NCBI GenBank assembly: GCA_937862885.1
Contig: CALMEE010000010.1
Span: 62,001 to 126,000 of the forward strand
Source of the DNA: an uncultured Planctomycetaceae bacterium
GTDB taxonomy: Bacteria > Planctomycetota > Planctomycetia > Pirellulales > Pirellulaceae
Length of the DNA stretch: 64,000 nt
Direction of reading: 5' to 3'
Part shown: positions 42,701 to 51,882 of the stretch, piece by piece
Layout: every line of letters starts with the position of its first letter
Numbering within the stretch: the stretch's first letter is position 1
Position numbers and translations under genes: made by a program
The notes under the pieces: generated by a model
Seen by the model: the letters and a program-made list of their open reading frames with translations, nothing else
Told to the model about the DNA's origin: nothing
Database searches by the model: none

Positions 42701-45700
42701 AATGATGTTACTGGCATCAACCAAGACAATATGTAGTAAGTGGCGGTTGCCGAGTCGCGCTCGTTCGATCGCTACCACTCCATTCTTATCGGGAATCAGA
42801 TTCGCGAACAACACGCTGGGTTCGGCTAAATAGTCCAGGTTGGACAGATCACGCTTATGCTCGTCCTCGGCTTGTTGACGTTTTCTCGCGGCGGAATCGC
42901 CTCGCATTGACTCTGTCGGAGCAGACAAAAAGTCGGAGCCTTCACTGAGGACATAGTCAGCGGTGTCTGTATCGCGTATGGCCCATGGATTGAGTAAAAG
43001 CGATGGACGAGTCAACGAATTCCCTGGGAATTTGTCGGCGTGTTGCCGATCCAAAATATACCGCAATTCGTCCCCTAAATTTCTACCGGCCACGTACAGT
43101 GTTTGCACTGCCGCCTGATTGGATCCCGTCAATTCTGCGTCGCGTATGCCATGAAACTGGTTGTAAACATCAAAACGTGGCACGAATCGAGTCGCAATCA
43201 GGTGAACCCGGGTGTGTGGAGTCGCACCCGCTACTTGAATGGAGACATGCGTGGCGTCGGTTGTTACGGACGTCAACCATGGACGCTCGCTCATACTCAT
43301 CTCTAGCTTGCGAGTTTGATTTACCAAGTGGCCGTGAACGTACACGCCTGCCGAGACGCGAATTTTTATCGACTCAGAATTTCCCTTGAACACGAAACGA
43401 TAGTTCCCCGGCATTAACCCTTCGATCGTCAGCAGGCCTGGGTTCCATCTCAAACTCTCGAAGCGATTTGCATAATATTGCCCTGCCCGCATTTCAAACA
43501 AAGCGACATGTGCTGGAGTTACCTCAGTCCATTCCAGCGGAATCGCGATGTGAACCGGTTGGCCAGCTTCCACGTGCAGAGCCGCGTGTTGGCTAAGTTT
43601 GGATCCATGAACGGGCCAATGCTGTACCACGTCCGATGAGAGCCGCACGGCAACCGAATCAATGTCGGGCAACTCGCCAAGCTGGACAAAGCCATGCTCG
43701 TTCGTCTGCAAACTGACTCGAATCGTCTCCTTAAACAATCGATGTTTCAGTTCGACGTTGATCGGGTATTTCAAACGCGGTTCGCCAGTTTTCCCGCGGA
43801 CTTCGAAGCGATAACCATTTTCGCCATCAACGAAGAAGACATCGGTAATGTGCTGTGTTTTGTCAATTTGGTTGATCTGAAACGATTCGCTAACGGTAAG
43901 CGTTTGATCTTCACCGCGACTCGCGACGTGTACTTTGCCTTGCAAAGTGAACGTAAGCGTATTGAGTCGGTCAGGCACCTGAAACTCGATGATCGACTCT
44001 TGGTCTTCGCGCAACTCTAACTCAGAAATCTCTTTGTACGATGAAATTCCCTCGTGATCGGTACTGCTGATTGTCAACTTGACGTCTTGCAAGCTCTTCA
44101 ACGACGTGGGCAGTGCGCCTATCAACAGTTGGGGACGAAGCACAAGGCGTGATCTCTCCCCACGTAGCAATGTCTCGCGATCGACGTAAAATCCAGCTTT
44201 CAGCGAATAAGTTTCCGCCTGGTGCTTGAACGACGCCAATGAGCAAAAGCGATTGTTATCCACTAAAACGATAGGTTGTGTCGTCGGTCGAGTCGTGAAC
44301 GGAAGCAAGATAAATCCATTCTCATCGGATGCGAATTGCCGACCTTCCATCCAAATCGAGGCAGGGTTCACGGGACGATTCTCTTCGTCGAGTACCGCGA
44401 ACATCTGGCCAGCAAAAGTGGTCTCAACTACGTGGTGCAGTTGCCCCTTGCGCACAATAACGCGGCTACTCTTGCCGTTTCCAATGAAATCGATCACGTA
44501 AACGCCACGTTGATTCAACTGATCGAACGTAAACTTGCGAAGCATTCGCCGGACCGGAGGATCATCGTAGCTGAACAACTCTTCCCAATTAGCGACGAGT
44601 CCATCAAGATTGATGTCGGTGGCAATTTCCTTCTTGAGCGATTGGTAATAAACTTCAGTGTTGATTTCGTAAACCTTGACGATTAGTTTCGAGACGTTCT
44701 TGGTGTAGAGTTCGATTTCTACAGTCTCATCGACATTGTGATTTGTCTTGTTCCAGGCAGGAAAATCGAGGTCAACACGCGTCATCAATGCCTGGTATTC
44801 CTCTGGCGTAAGCATAGCTATCCACGCTTCGACCTCGCCAAGCCCATTTACAATTTTCGTTTCTGCAAAAAGGCGTTGCAGATAATTATTGTCGACCCAA
44901 GGAAGAAACTCCTTGAAATTCTCAGCGGACTTCAAGAAGTGAGCAAGGTGCTCGCGGACAAGCGGTTCGTCATTCCCAATCGGCCGGAGTGCTGTCGATC
45001 CAGAAAAATCATCATTCAAATTGACCGCCGCCTGAGTTCGAGCCTCTCGATTGAAGTATTCGCGATTGGCGTAGTGAACATCTCTTGGCAGCGCAAGATA
45101 TTTGATCAGCAACTCTTTGTCATAAATCTGTTGTTGAAGATTCAACTGCAATTGCTGGTACAAGACGTTGGCCTTGAGCGAGTTATGTACTGTGCCAAGT
45201 CTTTCTACGAACGACCGTAGCCGAAGCAAATAGATTTGCTTTTGTTCAATATCTCGTGCCCAATTTGTGTCGTCATCCGGTCGCAAACGCGCCAAATAAC
45301 TATCGACAAACCCTTTCTGGTTGAGGATGTCTGGCAGGAGTTGCTCCAATTGATCTAGTTGCGCAAGTGTTAGACGACTGTGAATGGGATCGCTTCCAAA
45401 AGCACGCTCTCCAAAATTTCGTAGATCACGCACGATCAATTCCGGGAGATTAGGAAGATCAGGTAGCGAAATTCTGGACAAAAGATGTCGGAGTTGATGG
45501 GGCGATAGCTCTTTGTCAGCCAATCCGTTCAGCCCAGCATCTTCAACTTGGCTCAAATCATTGGCTTGAGCCAACGCTCTAGTTAATAATGTTGCATAGG
45601 CAATGACATCTGGATCGAGTGTATCCGGGAGAACAAGCTCAGAATTCGGAATTTCGCGCTCATGGTTAAAAGCCAATGCCAGATAGCGACGAAGGTAATT

Positions 45701-46021
45701 TAATGATGCGGATGGGCCAGTTGTGTATCGCAACAACGCTTGACGATTTTGAATCTGCGTTACCAAATCGGTTTGACCATGTTGGCGAATCCAGTCTTTG
45801 AGTAAGGACTCAACTTTTTCAAATTGCTCAGTGTGTTGGTAATGAAGAGCATGTGCGTAAAAATAATCTTCTGTTCCAGGAATGAACAGAGCCAAAGCCT
45901 GTTCGCGGTTTTCGGCTAAGGCAAGTTCCTCAAAAAGCGATACTTCTTGAGCCGATGCGTCGCGGGTTGCGTTAATGCTGAGTGTAGCCATGAGTGTGAG
46001 TAGAAGTCGGAGAAATTTCAT
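39767..46021 (-). CDS. giant secreted protein, alpha-2-macroglobulin/MG-domain-like
   Basis: 2084 residues with a signal peptide (about 1-24). Residues 40-450 are helical and repeat-like (possible TPR). From about 450 to 1050 a series of beta-rich segments (for example VDETVEIELYTKNVSKLIV and LLRGERSRLVLRPQLLIG) recalls MG domains. Around 1370-1420 there is an Arg/Gly-rich linker (RRAGRGFFGDD and GGGGFGGISP). Residues 1440-1800 contain a helical part and a beta part with VQLPVGSLPVLGS. No thioester CxEQ motif was seen. It may be an envelope or protease-trap protein, but the assignment rests on domain feel only. Likely first gene of its transcript. Confidence 0.72.
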   Translation of the reverse strand: MKFLRLLLTLMATLSINATRDASAQEVSLFEELALAENREQALALFIPGTEDYFYAHALHYQHTEQFEKVESLLKDWIRQHGQTDLVTQIQNRQALLRYTTGPSASLNYLRRYLALAFNHEREIPNSELVLPDTLDPDVIAYATLLTRALAQANDLSQVEDAGLNGLADKELSPHQLRHLLSRISLPDLPNLPELIVRDLRNFGERAFGSDPIHSRLTLAQLDQLEQLLPDILNQKGFVDSYLARLRPDDDTNWARDIEQKQIYLLRLRSFVERLGTVHNSLKANVLYQQLQLNLQQQIYDKELLIKYLALPRDVHYANREYFNREARTQAAVNLNDDFSGSTALRPIGNDEPLVREHLAHFLKSAENFKEFLPWVDNNYLQRLFAETKIVNGLGEVEAWIAMLTPEEYQALMTRVDLDFPAWNKTNHNVDETVEIELYTKNVSKLIVKVYEINTEVYYQSLKKEIATDINLDGLVANWEELFSYDDPPVRRMLRKFTFDQLNQRGVYVIDFIGNGKSSRVIVRKGQLHHVVETTFAGQMFAVLDEENRPVNPASIWMEGRQFASDENGFILLPFTTRPTTQPIVLVDNNRFCSLASFKHQAETYSLKAGFYVDRETLLRGERSRLVLRPQLLIGALPTSLKSLQDVKLTISSTDHEGISSYKEISELELREDQESIIEFQVPDRLNTLTFTLQGKVHVASRGEDQTLTVSESFQINQIDKTQHITDVFFVDGENGYRFEVRGKTGEPRLKYPINVELKHRLFKETIRVSLQTNEHGFVQLGELPDIDSVAVRLSSDVVQHWPVHGSKLSQHAALHVEAGQPVHIAIPLEWTEVTPAHVALFEMRAGQYYANRFESLRWNPGLLTIEGLMPGNYRFVFKGNSESIKIRVSAGVYVHGHLVNQTRKLEMSMSERPWLTSVTTDATHVSIQVAGATPHTRVHLIATRFVPRFDVYNQFHGIRDAELTGSNQAAVQTLYVAGRNLGDELRYILDRQHADKFPGNSLTRPSLLLNPWAIRDTDTADYVLSEGSDFLSAPTESMRGDSAARKRQQAEDEHKRDLSNLDYLAEPSVLFANLIPDKNGVVAIERARLGNRHLLHIVLVDASNIISTFAKIEESKFVTRDLRLANGLDPQKHFLRGKSHKLLSPGESFTLENPLTSDFQTFDTLADVYRLFMAMTGNSTLNEFSFVVNWHNQTEEDKRALYTKFACHELHLFLRHKDPAFFDEVVKPYLSQKRDKTFLDYFLLGSELDNYINSWQFDQLNTVERALLSKRLGDRRSPLVQLINHQYDLAPINQLESDRAFGFIFATGQLDKSLLSEEKSKLRAGLELNQAYAREHRDAEDEKGEAMERRAGRGFFGDDAAPGRRLRSAEGFGGGGFGGISPADVPGPQRGFYRRLKPTQEWAENNYYKLLNVEQLGDLLPMNRFWRDYANHAEEGGFRSPFFAEASGSFTEMMLALALLDLPFSAEEHAIDINADRLEFKAASHTIAFYQQVSETAFDRADSNLLVSENFFRNDDRYLQRGDQRFDKFIKDEFLIDTVYGGQLVVTNPTSTPQRIEVLVQLPVGSLPVLGSQITRTHKIDLAAFSTQTLEYHFYFPLAGKYQHFPAHVCDAERVIAVADGFEFTVVDRLSTVDRSSWAYISQYGSDDDVLDFLTHENLLAVDVSKIAFRMKDKSFFDRVLALLRQHFIFNPTLWSYGILHNEPQTIREYLSRHHKLVNSVGSYLHSPLLEVDPVDSKLYEHLEYWPLVNARAHQIGARRRILNSALHQQYHRFLKYLVSKPDRNSYDHLAVTYYLLLQDRISEAQKHFAKVDPVQLESRLHYDYCAAYLAMSSELPEQARQIAALYSEYPVNRWRDLFANIVAQVDEIDTGTTKVVDQFDQAQMQSLAAAATPSFEFSVTQNSIDLIYRNIESVQVRIYLMDIELLFSRNPFVSQQTEGFALIRPNFEQLVKLDGGKSTHKFDLPKEFDNRNVLIEISDGNRGRSLAHYANSLRIMLAEDFGELRVSHRETNKPLSKVYVKVYAMKADGSPHFYKDGYTDLRGRFDYTSLSDQSLDDVQRFSILIMSEQFGAVIREAAAPKE

Positions 46022-46629
46022 GAGAGTCAGCCTTTAAGCCGAGATGCGTATTTTATTGTTGTGAGATTGGTTTTTTCCACTATGCCTCGAATTATAGCAC
46101 GGAAAAACTGAGCATCGGCGTGAACGAAGCACTGCCGTTTTCAATCTGACGTGTCAGCCGACCTAAAATTACCAGAAAAATTTGGATGGGAGGCCAGTTC
46201 CTGCAATTTTCGCGAGCGGAATCGCGCGCCCGCTGCCAAGACCCAGGTTGCCGCAACGTGTTGAAGAATTATGGAAAGCCGATTGCGTACAAGAATAAGA
46301 TTTTAGCGAAAGTCAGATCATACGGATTGATTCATTGATCCCGCGGGAATTATCGCTTAACGACCATGGATGTTTTTTGATAGTCGTTGCAAGGTACGTA
46401 GATGTATTTACGGGCGTAATGAGAAGCCTGGCTTGTCGATACAGCGAGTGGGGTTAATTCGCTACGAATTGACAGTGGAACGGTTGCCTATATTAATCGT
46501 CTGATTGCTTGTCGCTGCAGGCAAGCATCGATTTACAAGACGTTGAGCCGCGGTACCCTAGTCAGCTGCGCCCAACCCAAGTTCAGGAGAACGTCAAAAA
46601 TGATTTAAGCAACTTGCTCGTCGCAAAAA
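46022..46629. other. intergenic stretch upstream of the giant gene
   Basis: About 610 bases between two minus-strand genes. No gene, tRNA or convincing RNA structure was recognised. It should contain the promoter of the giant gene. Confidence 0.4.
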
Positions 46630-46944
46630 CTAGTCCCTGGATCGAATGACGTATCGCTCAGTCTCAACTTTGTCGTTACTGGGCTCGCCAATAAAGTACA
46701 ACTTTTCGTAGGCTTCGGCTTCTCGTTTCTCGTGAACCGTTTTGCGATAGTCCCAGGCGAAGGTGCCAGTTGATGCGAGCAGCCAAATCATTGCGTGGAA
46801 CGGGGAGTTTGATGCGATTAGTAGAAGTGTCGGCAATAGAATCACTCCCCCCCAAATTCCGTAATACTTCGTTCCTTGTTTCGTAATTGGTCGTAGAATT
46901 TTCTTTTCGTTTAATGGCCCAAACCATTCAGCTTTTCCAAACAT
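46630..46944 (-). CDS. small hypothetical membrane protein
   Basis: Start chosen at ATG 46944, giving 104 residues; an open frame continues to 47046 but lacks coding character. Two adjacent hydrophobic helices (about residues 27-42 and 47-62) are flanked by basic segments, and the last 40 residues are charged. GGGGAG lies about 12 bases before the ATG. No family recognised. Confidence 0.55.
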   Translation of the reverse strand: MFGKAEWFGPLNEKKILRPITKQGTKYYGIWGGVILLPTLLLIASNSPFHAMIWLLASTGTFAWDYRKTVHEKREAEAYEKLYFIGEPSNDKVETERYVIRSRD

Positions 46945-47434
46945 AATCGAAGCTAACTCCCCGTGAGCGATAGATCTATTCCTGAAACAATTCAACATTA
47001 CGCCCCAAAAAGGGGGCAGACCCCTATTGGACACGATTTTTTTCAAATCAGCCGTCGGGCGATAGTCCTCGGTTTTTTGGCGTCAATCTTGCCTCGGAAC
47101 CGGGGGCTATCGCCCGGCGGCTGATAGAGCCGTGAACGGTTACAAATCTTCGCTAGATCGACAACTCTACGTTGGTTTCGATCTCAGCATTGACCGATTA
47201 CACATTGATTAAGCGGGTTTTCCACATGAATCATCATGTGAGATCCTTCTCTTAGTCACAGGTCTAACACCGTCGTTTCGCCGATCGGTGAAAGAAACCG
47301 ATAACTACTAAGTGCAAGATCACTCCTGACCTCAATCTAAAAATATTGTCCCCTGCCCTTCGCGACAAGCGTCTCAAGGCGGGCATAAGGTGTTGTTCGG
47401 TCAGCGAAGCATAAGTTTGGAAGAATTTCCAGGA
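46945..47434. other. intergenic region with a palindromic element
   Basis: About 490 bases between two minus-strand genes. Besides the inverted repeat at 47048-47124 nothing was recognised. Confidence 0.45.
47048..47124. repeat. REP-like intergenic palindrome
   Basis: A 77-base imperfect inverted repeat. The outer arms read TCAGCCGTCGGGCGATAG and CTATCGCCCGGCGGCTGA, one mismatch apart (G-T pairing in RNA). Inside are partly matching CCTCGGTT/AACCGGGG arms around a 25-base centre. Elements of this look (a GGGCGATAG arm with GGCGGCTGA) recur between genes in planctomycete genomes as far as I recall. Only one copy was found in this window. Confidence 0.7.
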
Positions 47435-47854
47435 TTAGTCAAAATTTGTCGAACGCCTTGATCGCTTTTTATCGGCTTGCAGCCGTTTGTCTGTCAATCG
47501 TCGGCGTTTCGCCGCTTTGGAGACCTTCTTCTTTTTTCGTAATTTTGGTGGTTTGGCTACATCCAGGATCAATTCCCGCAGTTTTTCTAACACATCTTCT
47601 ACGTTGCGAGGTTGATCGCGAAATCGAGAACTTGAAAGGAGCAGTTTGCCATCCTTGGAGATGCGCCTCTTTTGCTGCAATAGAAATCGTTCCTTAATTG
47701 CATCGGGTAATGACGGACTATTGGTAACATCCCAGCGCAATTGAACTTTCGAATTCACCTTGTTTACGTTTTGCCCTCCAGGCCCTGGAGAACGCGAAAA
47801 CTGCATCTCGAATTCAGTCAGCGGGATCGAAAGCTCCGAATTTACTTGTAACAT
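47435..47854 (-). CDS. arfB: alternative ribosome-rescue factor, peptidyl-tRNA hydrolase
   Basis: 139 residues, the size of ArfB/YaeJ. The N-terminal domain carries the catalytic GGQ in SRSPGPGGQNVNKVNSKV near 24-41. The C-terminal tail is strongly basic (KLRKKKKVSKAAKRRR and after), as needed to enter the empty mRNA channel of stalled ribosomes. It releases nascent chains from non-stop ribosomes. It follows the kynurenine monooxygenase gene after only three bases, an unexpected operon neighbour. Confidence 0.93.
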   Translation of the reverse strand: MLQVNSELSIPLTEFEMQFSRSPGPGGQNVNKVNSKVQLRWDVTNSPSLPDAIKERFLLQQKRRISKDGKLLLSSSRFRDQPRNVEDVLEKLRELILDVAKPPKLRKKKKVSKAAKRRRLTDKRLQADKKRSRRSTNFD

Positions 47855-47857
47855 GCG

Positions 47858-49219
47858 CTATTCCAATGGGCTCAAACGAGTCATGACCAACTCTTCAGCT
47901 AATGAAAAATCAACATGATTTATGTCATTTTCACCTGACAGTAGACGATCTAGAATTTCGTTCTGGATATTGCCTCGATTAAAAACTTCAGCATACGGAT
48001 ATCGTCGAAACATCACCATGGAATATCGCGGTACAAAACGATCGGGGAAGCGACGTTCGAGTTCAAACCCCAACAACTTTTTGAGTTGGAACGTTTCCTG
48101 AGCGACACTCTCTCTCATGGTGATATAGTTTTCTAACGCCATATTGGCGATGGCATCGGCATCTTGTTTGCGACGCTGTTGAAAAAGCTCCATGGTTGCT
48201 GGCCAATCTTCGTCATTTTCATCCAACAGTTTCAGCAAAAGCGCACAATCTTCAAAACCTGCATTCATCCCTTGGCCATGGAACGGAACGATTGCGTGCG
48301 CGGCATCTCCCAAAATCAAAGACCGACCGCCATACGACCAAGGATAGCAGCGCATGGTCCCCAGTTCACCCATGGGATTTGCAAAAAATTGCTGACTGAG
48401 GTCGGGAATCATGGCGCACGCGTCTGGGAATTGTTCAAGAAAGAACTCCTGGACGGCATGAACCGTCTGCAATTCAGCAAAACTGGGGCTTCCCTTTCGG
48501 GGTAGAAATAATGTGACGGTGAAACTCCCATCCGAGTTGGGTAACGCGATCAGCATGAAACCACCGCGTGGCCAAATGTGCAATGCCTCCCGTTCAATTT
48601 GGTGCACGTTGCCTGGTCCGGCGGGAAGTGTGATTTCCTTGTAGCCATGGTCGAGCAAATCGTAAGTGCTCGTTCCGCTGGTCGCTTTGATGATCGCTTG
48701 GCGGACGGCTGAACTGGCGCCATCACAGCCAATCAAGAGTGAAAAGTCCACAGAGCGTCTCGTGTTATCGCGCAAATCCACGATACTAACTTGATTCTTT
48801 TCCCAATCGACGGCTTCGCAAAGCTGCTCGAAGTAGATCTTGACGTTGGGGTGTTGTTCAGCTGCCGTCATCATCAAACAATTCAGGTCGCCGCGCGATA
48901 CCGAGTAAATGACCTCGTTGTCCCACTGGCCGTATGGCGAAAATTCCAGTTCACCGTTTATCGCGTGCAGCATTCTACCGCGCATCGGTGTCAACAACGT
49001 TTGCACCTGAGAAAAAATTCCGGCCCGTTTCAACGCATCCACGCCTCGTTCCGCCAAGGCGAGATTGATGGATCGTCCGGCCGAGATTCGCGTCTTTCGC
49101 AAGTCAGGTCGTTTTTCGTAGAGTGCAACCTGGTAACCACGTTGTCCTAGCATCACTGCCAACAACGCCCCGACTAAGCCGGATCCGGCAACCAGAATTC
49201 TGTGAGGAATGTTGTGCAT
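47858..49219 (-). CDS. kmo: kynurenine 3-monooxygenase
   Basis: 453 residues, class A flavin monooxygenase that turns kynurenine into 3-hydroxykynurenine with NADPH and O2. The FAD-binding ILVAGSGLVGALLAVMLG is near 8-25, RSINLALAERG near 49-59, SLLIGCDGASSAVR near 160-173 and LILGDAAHAIVPFHGQGMNAG near 305-325 in two blocks. The C-terminal part, a membrane-binding helix in animals, is only weakly hydrophobic here. It sits 15 bases below kynU. Confidence 0.95.
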   Translation of the reverse strand: MHNIPHRILVAGSGLVGALLAVMLGQRGYQVALYEKRPDLRKTRISAGRSINLALAERGVDALKRAGIFSQVQTLLTPMRGRMLHAINGELEFSPYGQWDNEVIYSVSRGDLNCLMMTAAEQHPNVKIYFEQLCEAVDWEKNQVSIVDLRDNTRRSVDFSLLIGCDGASSAVRQAIIKATSGTSTYDLLDHGYKEITLPAGPGNVHQIEREALHIWPRGGFMLIALPNSDGSFTVTLFLPRKGSPSFAELQTVHAVQEFFLEQFPDACAMIPDLSQQFFANPMGELGTMRCYPWSYGGRSLILGDAAHAIVPFHGQGMNAGFEDCALLLKLLDENDEDWPATMELFQQRRKQDADAIANMALENYITMRESVAQETFQLKKLLGFELERRFPDRFVPRYSMVMFRRYPYAEVFNRGNIQNEILDRLLSGENDINHVDFSLAEELVMTRLSPLE

Positions 49220-49234
49220 GGCTTACTCCGCTGA

Positions 49235-50530
49235 TCACTTTGTGCTGGTCGACTCGATATGTCTCAATATCTGGATGAATTTGGCAACGTCCGCATACGA
49301 ATTGTAAAGTGGAACTGGCGCAACACGAATCACATCGGGCTCGCGCCAATCTACGCGAACATTTGCTGCCTCCAGAGCCTCATATATTTCTCGCCCCTGC
49401 GTAGCTCCAAAGTCAACTACCAGCGACAATTGGCATCCTCGCCAACTCGCGTCATTTGGGGTAAGAATATTGATCTGATTTTCGAAATGTTGTGTTAAAC
49501 CGTCGTATAAAAACTGTGTTAACTCGACGGACTTCTTCCGCAACTCGCCGATCCCACCCGCTGCATCGAATACGTCCAATGAAGCACGAATCGCGGCCAG
49601 CGAAAGAATTGGGGGATTGCTAAGCTGCCAACCTTCAGCGGTTGCGATTGCATGAAACTCGTTCTTCATCAAAAATCTGGTGGATTTATCGTGTCCCCAC
49701 CAACCAGCTAGGCGTGGCATGTCAGTGTCGGCTGCGTGGCGGCGGTGGATGAAACATCCTCCAACCGATCCGGGACCTGAGTTGAGATATTTATACGTGC
49801 ACCACACTGCGAAGTCGATGTTCCAATCATGCAGTTGCAGTGGCACGTTCCCCACTGCGTGGGCTAGGTCAAAACCAATGGCTATCTCCATTTCGTTAGC
49901 CAATCGAGCCAGCGATTCCATGTCAAACAACTGACCAGTGTAATATTGGACGCCAGGCAACAAAATCAGTGCCAACTCGTTACGGTGAGTTCGAATCGTC
50001 TCACACAAGCGACTATGATCGATCAGACCAGTTGTCTCATCCGGCTGAACTTGGATCACGCAATTTCGTGGATCGAGTCCGTGAAAACGAACGTGGGAGG
50101 TGACGGCAATCCAATCTGAAGGAAATGCACCTCCCTCAATCAGGATCTTGTTACGCGGTCCTCGCGGGCGGTAAAAACTGGCCATCATCAAATGCAAGTT
50201 GGTGGTCAAAGAATTCATCACCACAACTTCATCTGTGTAGGCACCCACCAAACGCGCCATGCCAGGCGAGAGAAACTCATGATATGGCATCCAAGGGAAG
50301 TCGCTTTCAAAATGCCCTCGAACACCTAGGGTTCGCCATTTTTCCAATTCTTCCTCGACGTAAATCGAAGTCAGTTTCGGTTGCAATCCGAGCGAGTTTC
50401 CAACAAAGTAGATTTCAGGCTCCTGATCATCACCCAATGGAATATAAAACTCCTCGCGAAAACGCCGCAGTTCGTCATCCCGGTCCAAACTTGATGCGCG
50501 CGAGAGAAACTGATTGATCATCATTGCCAT
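49235..50530 (-). CDS. kynU: kynureninase
   Basis: About 431 residues from ATG 50530 (ATG 50524 and 50521 are alternatives). A fold-type I PLP enzyme that cleaves 3-hydroxykynurenine to 3-hydroxyanthranilate and alanine. Seen are IYFVGNSLGLQPK near 40-52, the cofactor region MNSLTTNLHLMM, FDLAHAVGN near 219-227 (the aspartate that holds the pyridine nitrogen) and the PLP lysine in WCTYKYLNSGPG near 240-251. First gene of a kynU-kmo-arfB transcript, no other start close by. Confidence 0.95.
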   Translation of the reverse strand: MAMMINQFLSRASSLDRDDELRRFREEFYIPLGDDQEPEIYFVGNSLGLQPKLTSIYVEEELEKWRTLGVRGHFESDFPWMPYHEFLSPGMARLVGAYTDEVVVMNSLTTNLHLMMASFYRPRGPRNKILIEGGAFPSDWIAVTSHVRFHGLDPRNCVIQVQPDETTGLIDHSRLCETIRTHRNELALILLPGVQYYTGQLFDMESLARLANEMEIAIGFDLAHAVGNVPLQLHDWNIDFAVWCTYKYLNSGPGSVGGCFIHRRHAADTDMPRLAGWWGHDKSTRFLMKNEFHAIATAEGWQLSNPPILSLAAIRASLDVFDAAGGIGELRKKSVELTQFLYDGLTQHFENQINILTPNDASWRGCQLSLVVDFGATQGREIYEALEAANVRVDWREPDVIRVAPVPLYNSYADVAKFIQILRHIESTSTK

Positions 50531-50941
50531 CGGTATTGAAAACGTGTTCCAAAAAATAGGGAGACTTTTGCGCAATTGCCCATTGACTCATGGTAAAGCG
50601 CGGCGGCCGCGATCCAGCACTTGGCGCCCGCCCGGCGGAATGTGCTACAGCCGCCAAATCTCGATCCAGTTATCGTGTCGATATCCTGCACAAAACAATT
50701 CACCACAACGGAACTTCGAGACGCGGGCAGAATCATCGAGCCGCCGAATCGTGCCAGTCGCCAAACTTCAATCTGATCTGACCGCTTGTCTGGTCGGCAG
50801 AAGACCAAACGTCGACTTTCATTCTAGCAAACAATTCCAATAACAGTGAGTCGTGCCTTCATGTCCACCAAAATGAAGTTGCGTCGTCAACACCATACAC
50901 GGGCACGCCAGTTTCGGCTTGGATCGTTGTGCCAGTCAACA
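50531..50941. other. intergenic stretch upstream of kynU
   Basis: About 410 bases between kynU and the formamidase-like gene, both minus. No gene recognised; it should hold the kynU promoter. Any regulator site for tryptophan use would be expected here, but no palindrome was recognised. Confidence 0.4.
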
Positions 50942-51754
50942 TTATTTCAGGATTCGATAAACGATCGGGCGTGAGGGTGCGGCATCGCTGGCAAACGCTG
51001 GAATTTGCAAATCAAGGAGAAACAACCCGTCGTCCAAGTCGTCGGGAACATAGATCATTTCAGTAATCGTATTTTCGACGCGGCTAACCGGAGTTGCGCT
51101 TCGAGTACCGAGAGGTATGTTCCAAAATCGATGATGATTGCTTAGCAAACCCTGATCAAACATGCGATCGATTGATGGAAAGTCGACCAGCAAATGTCGG
51201 ATACCCATAGCAGTGACCCATTCAATCGCCTGATTCGTAAGAAATGGAACTGGCTCACCGTCCAAGTAATTCCTCGATCGCTTAACAGCGGTGTTTGGTA
51301 ATGTGCGAATCATGAGCGCATCCCCCAACATCGATTCATGAGATACTTGTTCCAACAACTTGCATGTGACTACAAGATCGTCTCTTTCGAGTTGAGGTTC
51401 GTACGTTTCCTGGCAATCCAAAGCGGAAACCGGTTGCAACGTGACAAGCCGACCCAGAAAAAAGTTGCCGTTCAAAATTCTATTGATCGAAACGCATTCG
51501 TTCAGAATATGACCGACCGATTCGGTATGGGTTCCGTTGCAATGGGGCGTGAGATTTAGCGTACGCACATTGCATGGGCCATTCCGCGTAGTGTCGCCAA
51601 TAAATCCGTCCATCTGGACGGGCATGCTAGTTGCCGGGGGGACGCCGAAGTGGATTGGCTGCGGTCCATTGAATTCAAGTTCGATCGCCAGCGAAACCCC
51701 GGTCGAGGAATCAACAGCCAAGGTTCCGAATTGAGTTTCCAAGTTGATGATCAT
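50942..51754 (-). CDS. cyclase-family protein, probable kynurenine formamidase
   Basis: 270 residues of the metal-dependent cyclase/kynurenine formamidase (KynB) family. The metal motif H-x-x-G-T-H-x-E is in HCNGTHTESVGHI near 71-83. The family's C-terminal half contains VTAMGIRHLLVDFPSIDR and LQIPAFASDAAPSRPI. Location inside a kynurenine-pathway cluster makes N-formylkynurenine hydrolysis the best guess. It differs somewhat from canonical KynB (HxGTHxDxPxH), so the substrate is inferred. Confidence 0.82.
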   Translation of the reverse strand: MIINLETQFGTLAVDSSTGVSLAIELEFNGPQPIHFGVPPATSMPVQMDGFIGDTTRNGPCNVRTLNLTPHCNGTHTESVGHILNECVSINRILNGNFFLGRLVTLQPVSALDCQETYEPQLERDDLVVTCKLLEQVSHESMLGDALMIRTLPNTAVKRSRNYLDGEPVPFLTNQAIEWVTAMGIRHLLVDFPSIDRMFDQGLLSNHHRFWNIPLGTRSATPVSRVENTITEMIYVPDDLDDGLFLLDLQIPAFASDAAPSRPIVYRILK

Positions 51755-51882
51755 CTGTCAAGTTGTCGTGGGGCTGTAAAGGCAGTTGTGTCCTGGTAAA
51801 TTATAGTGAGCGTTCGGTTACGAATGAGTAGGCATGGTTTGATGATTTTAGGTTAGCTTGGCAGAATTGGCGATAGAGTACG

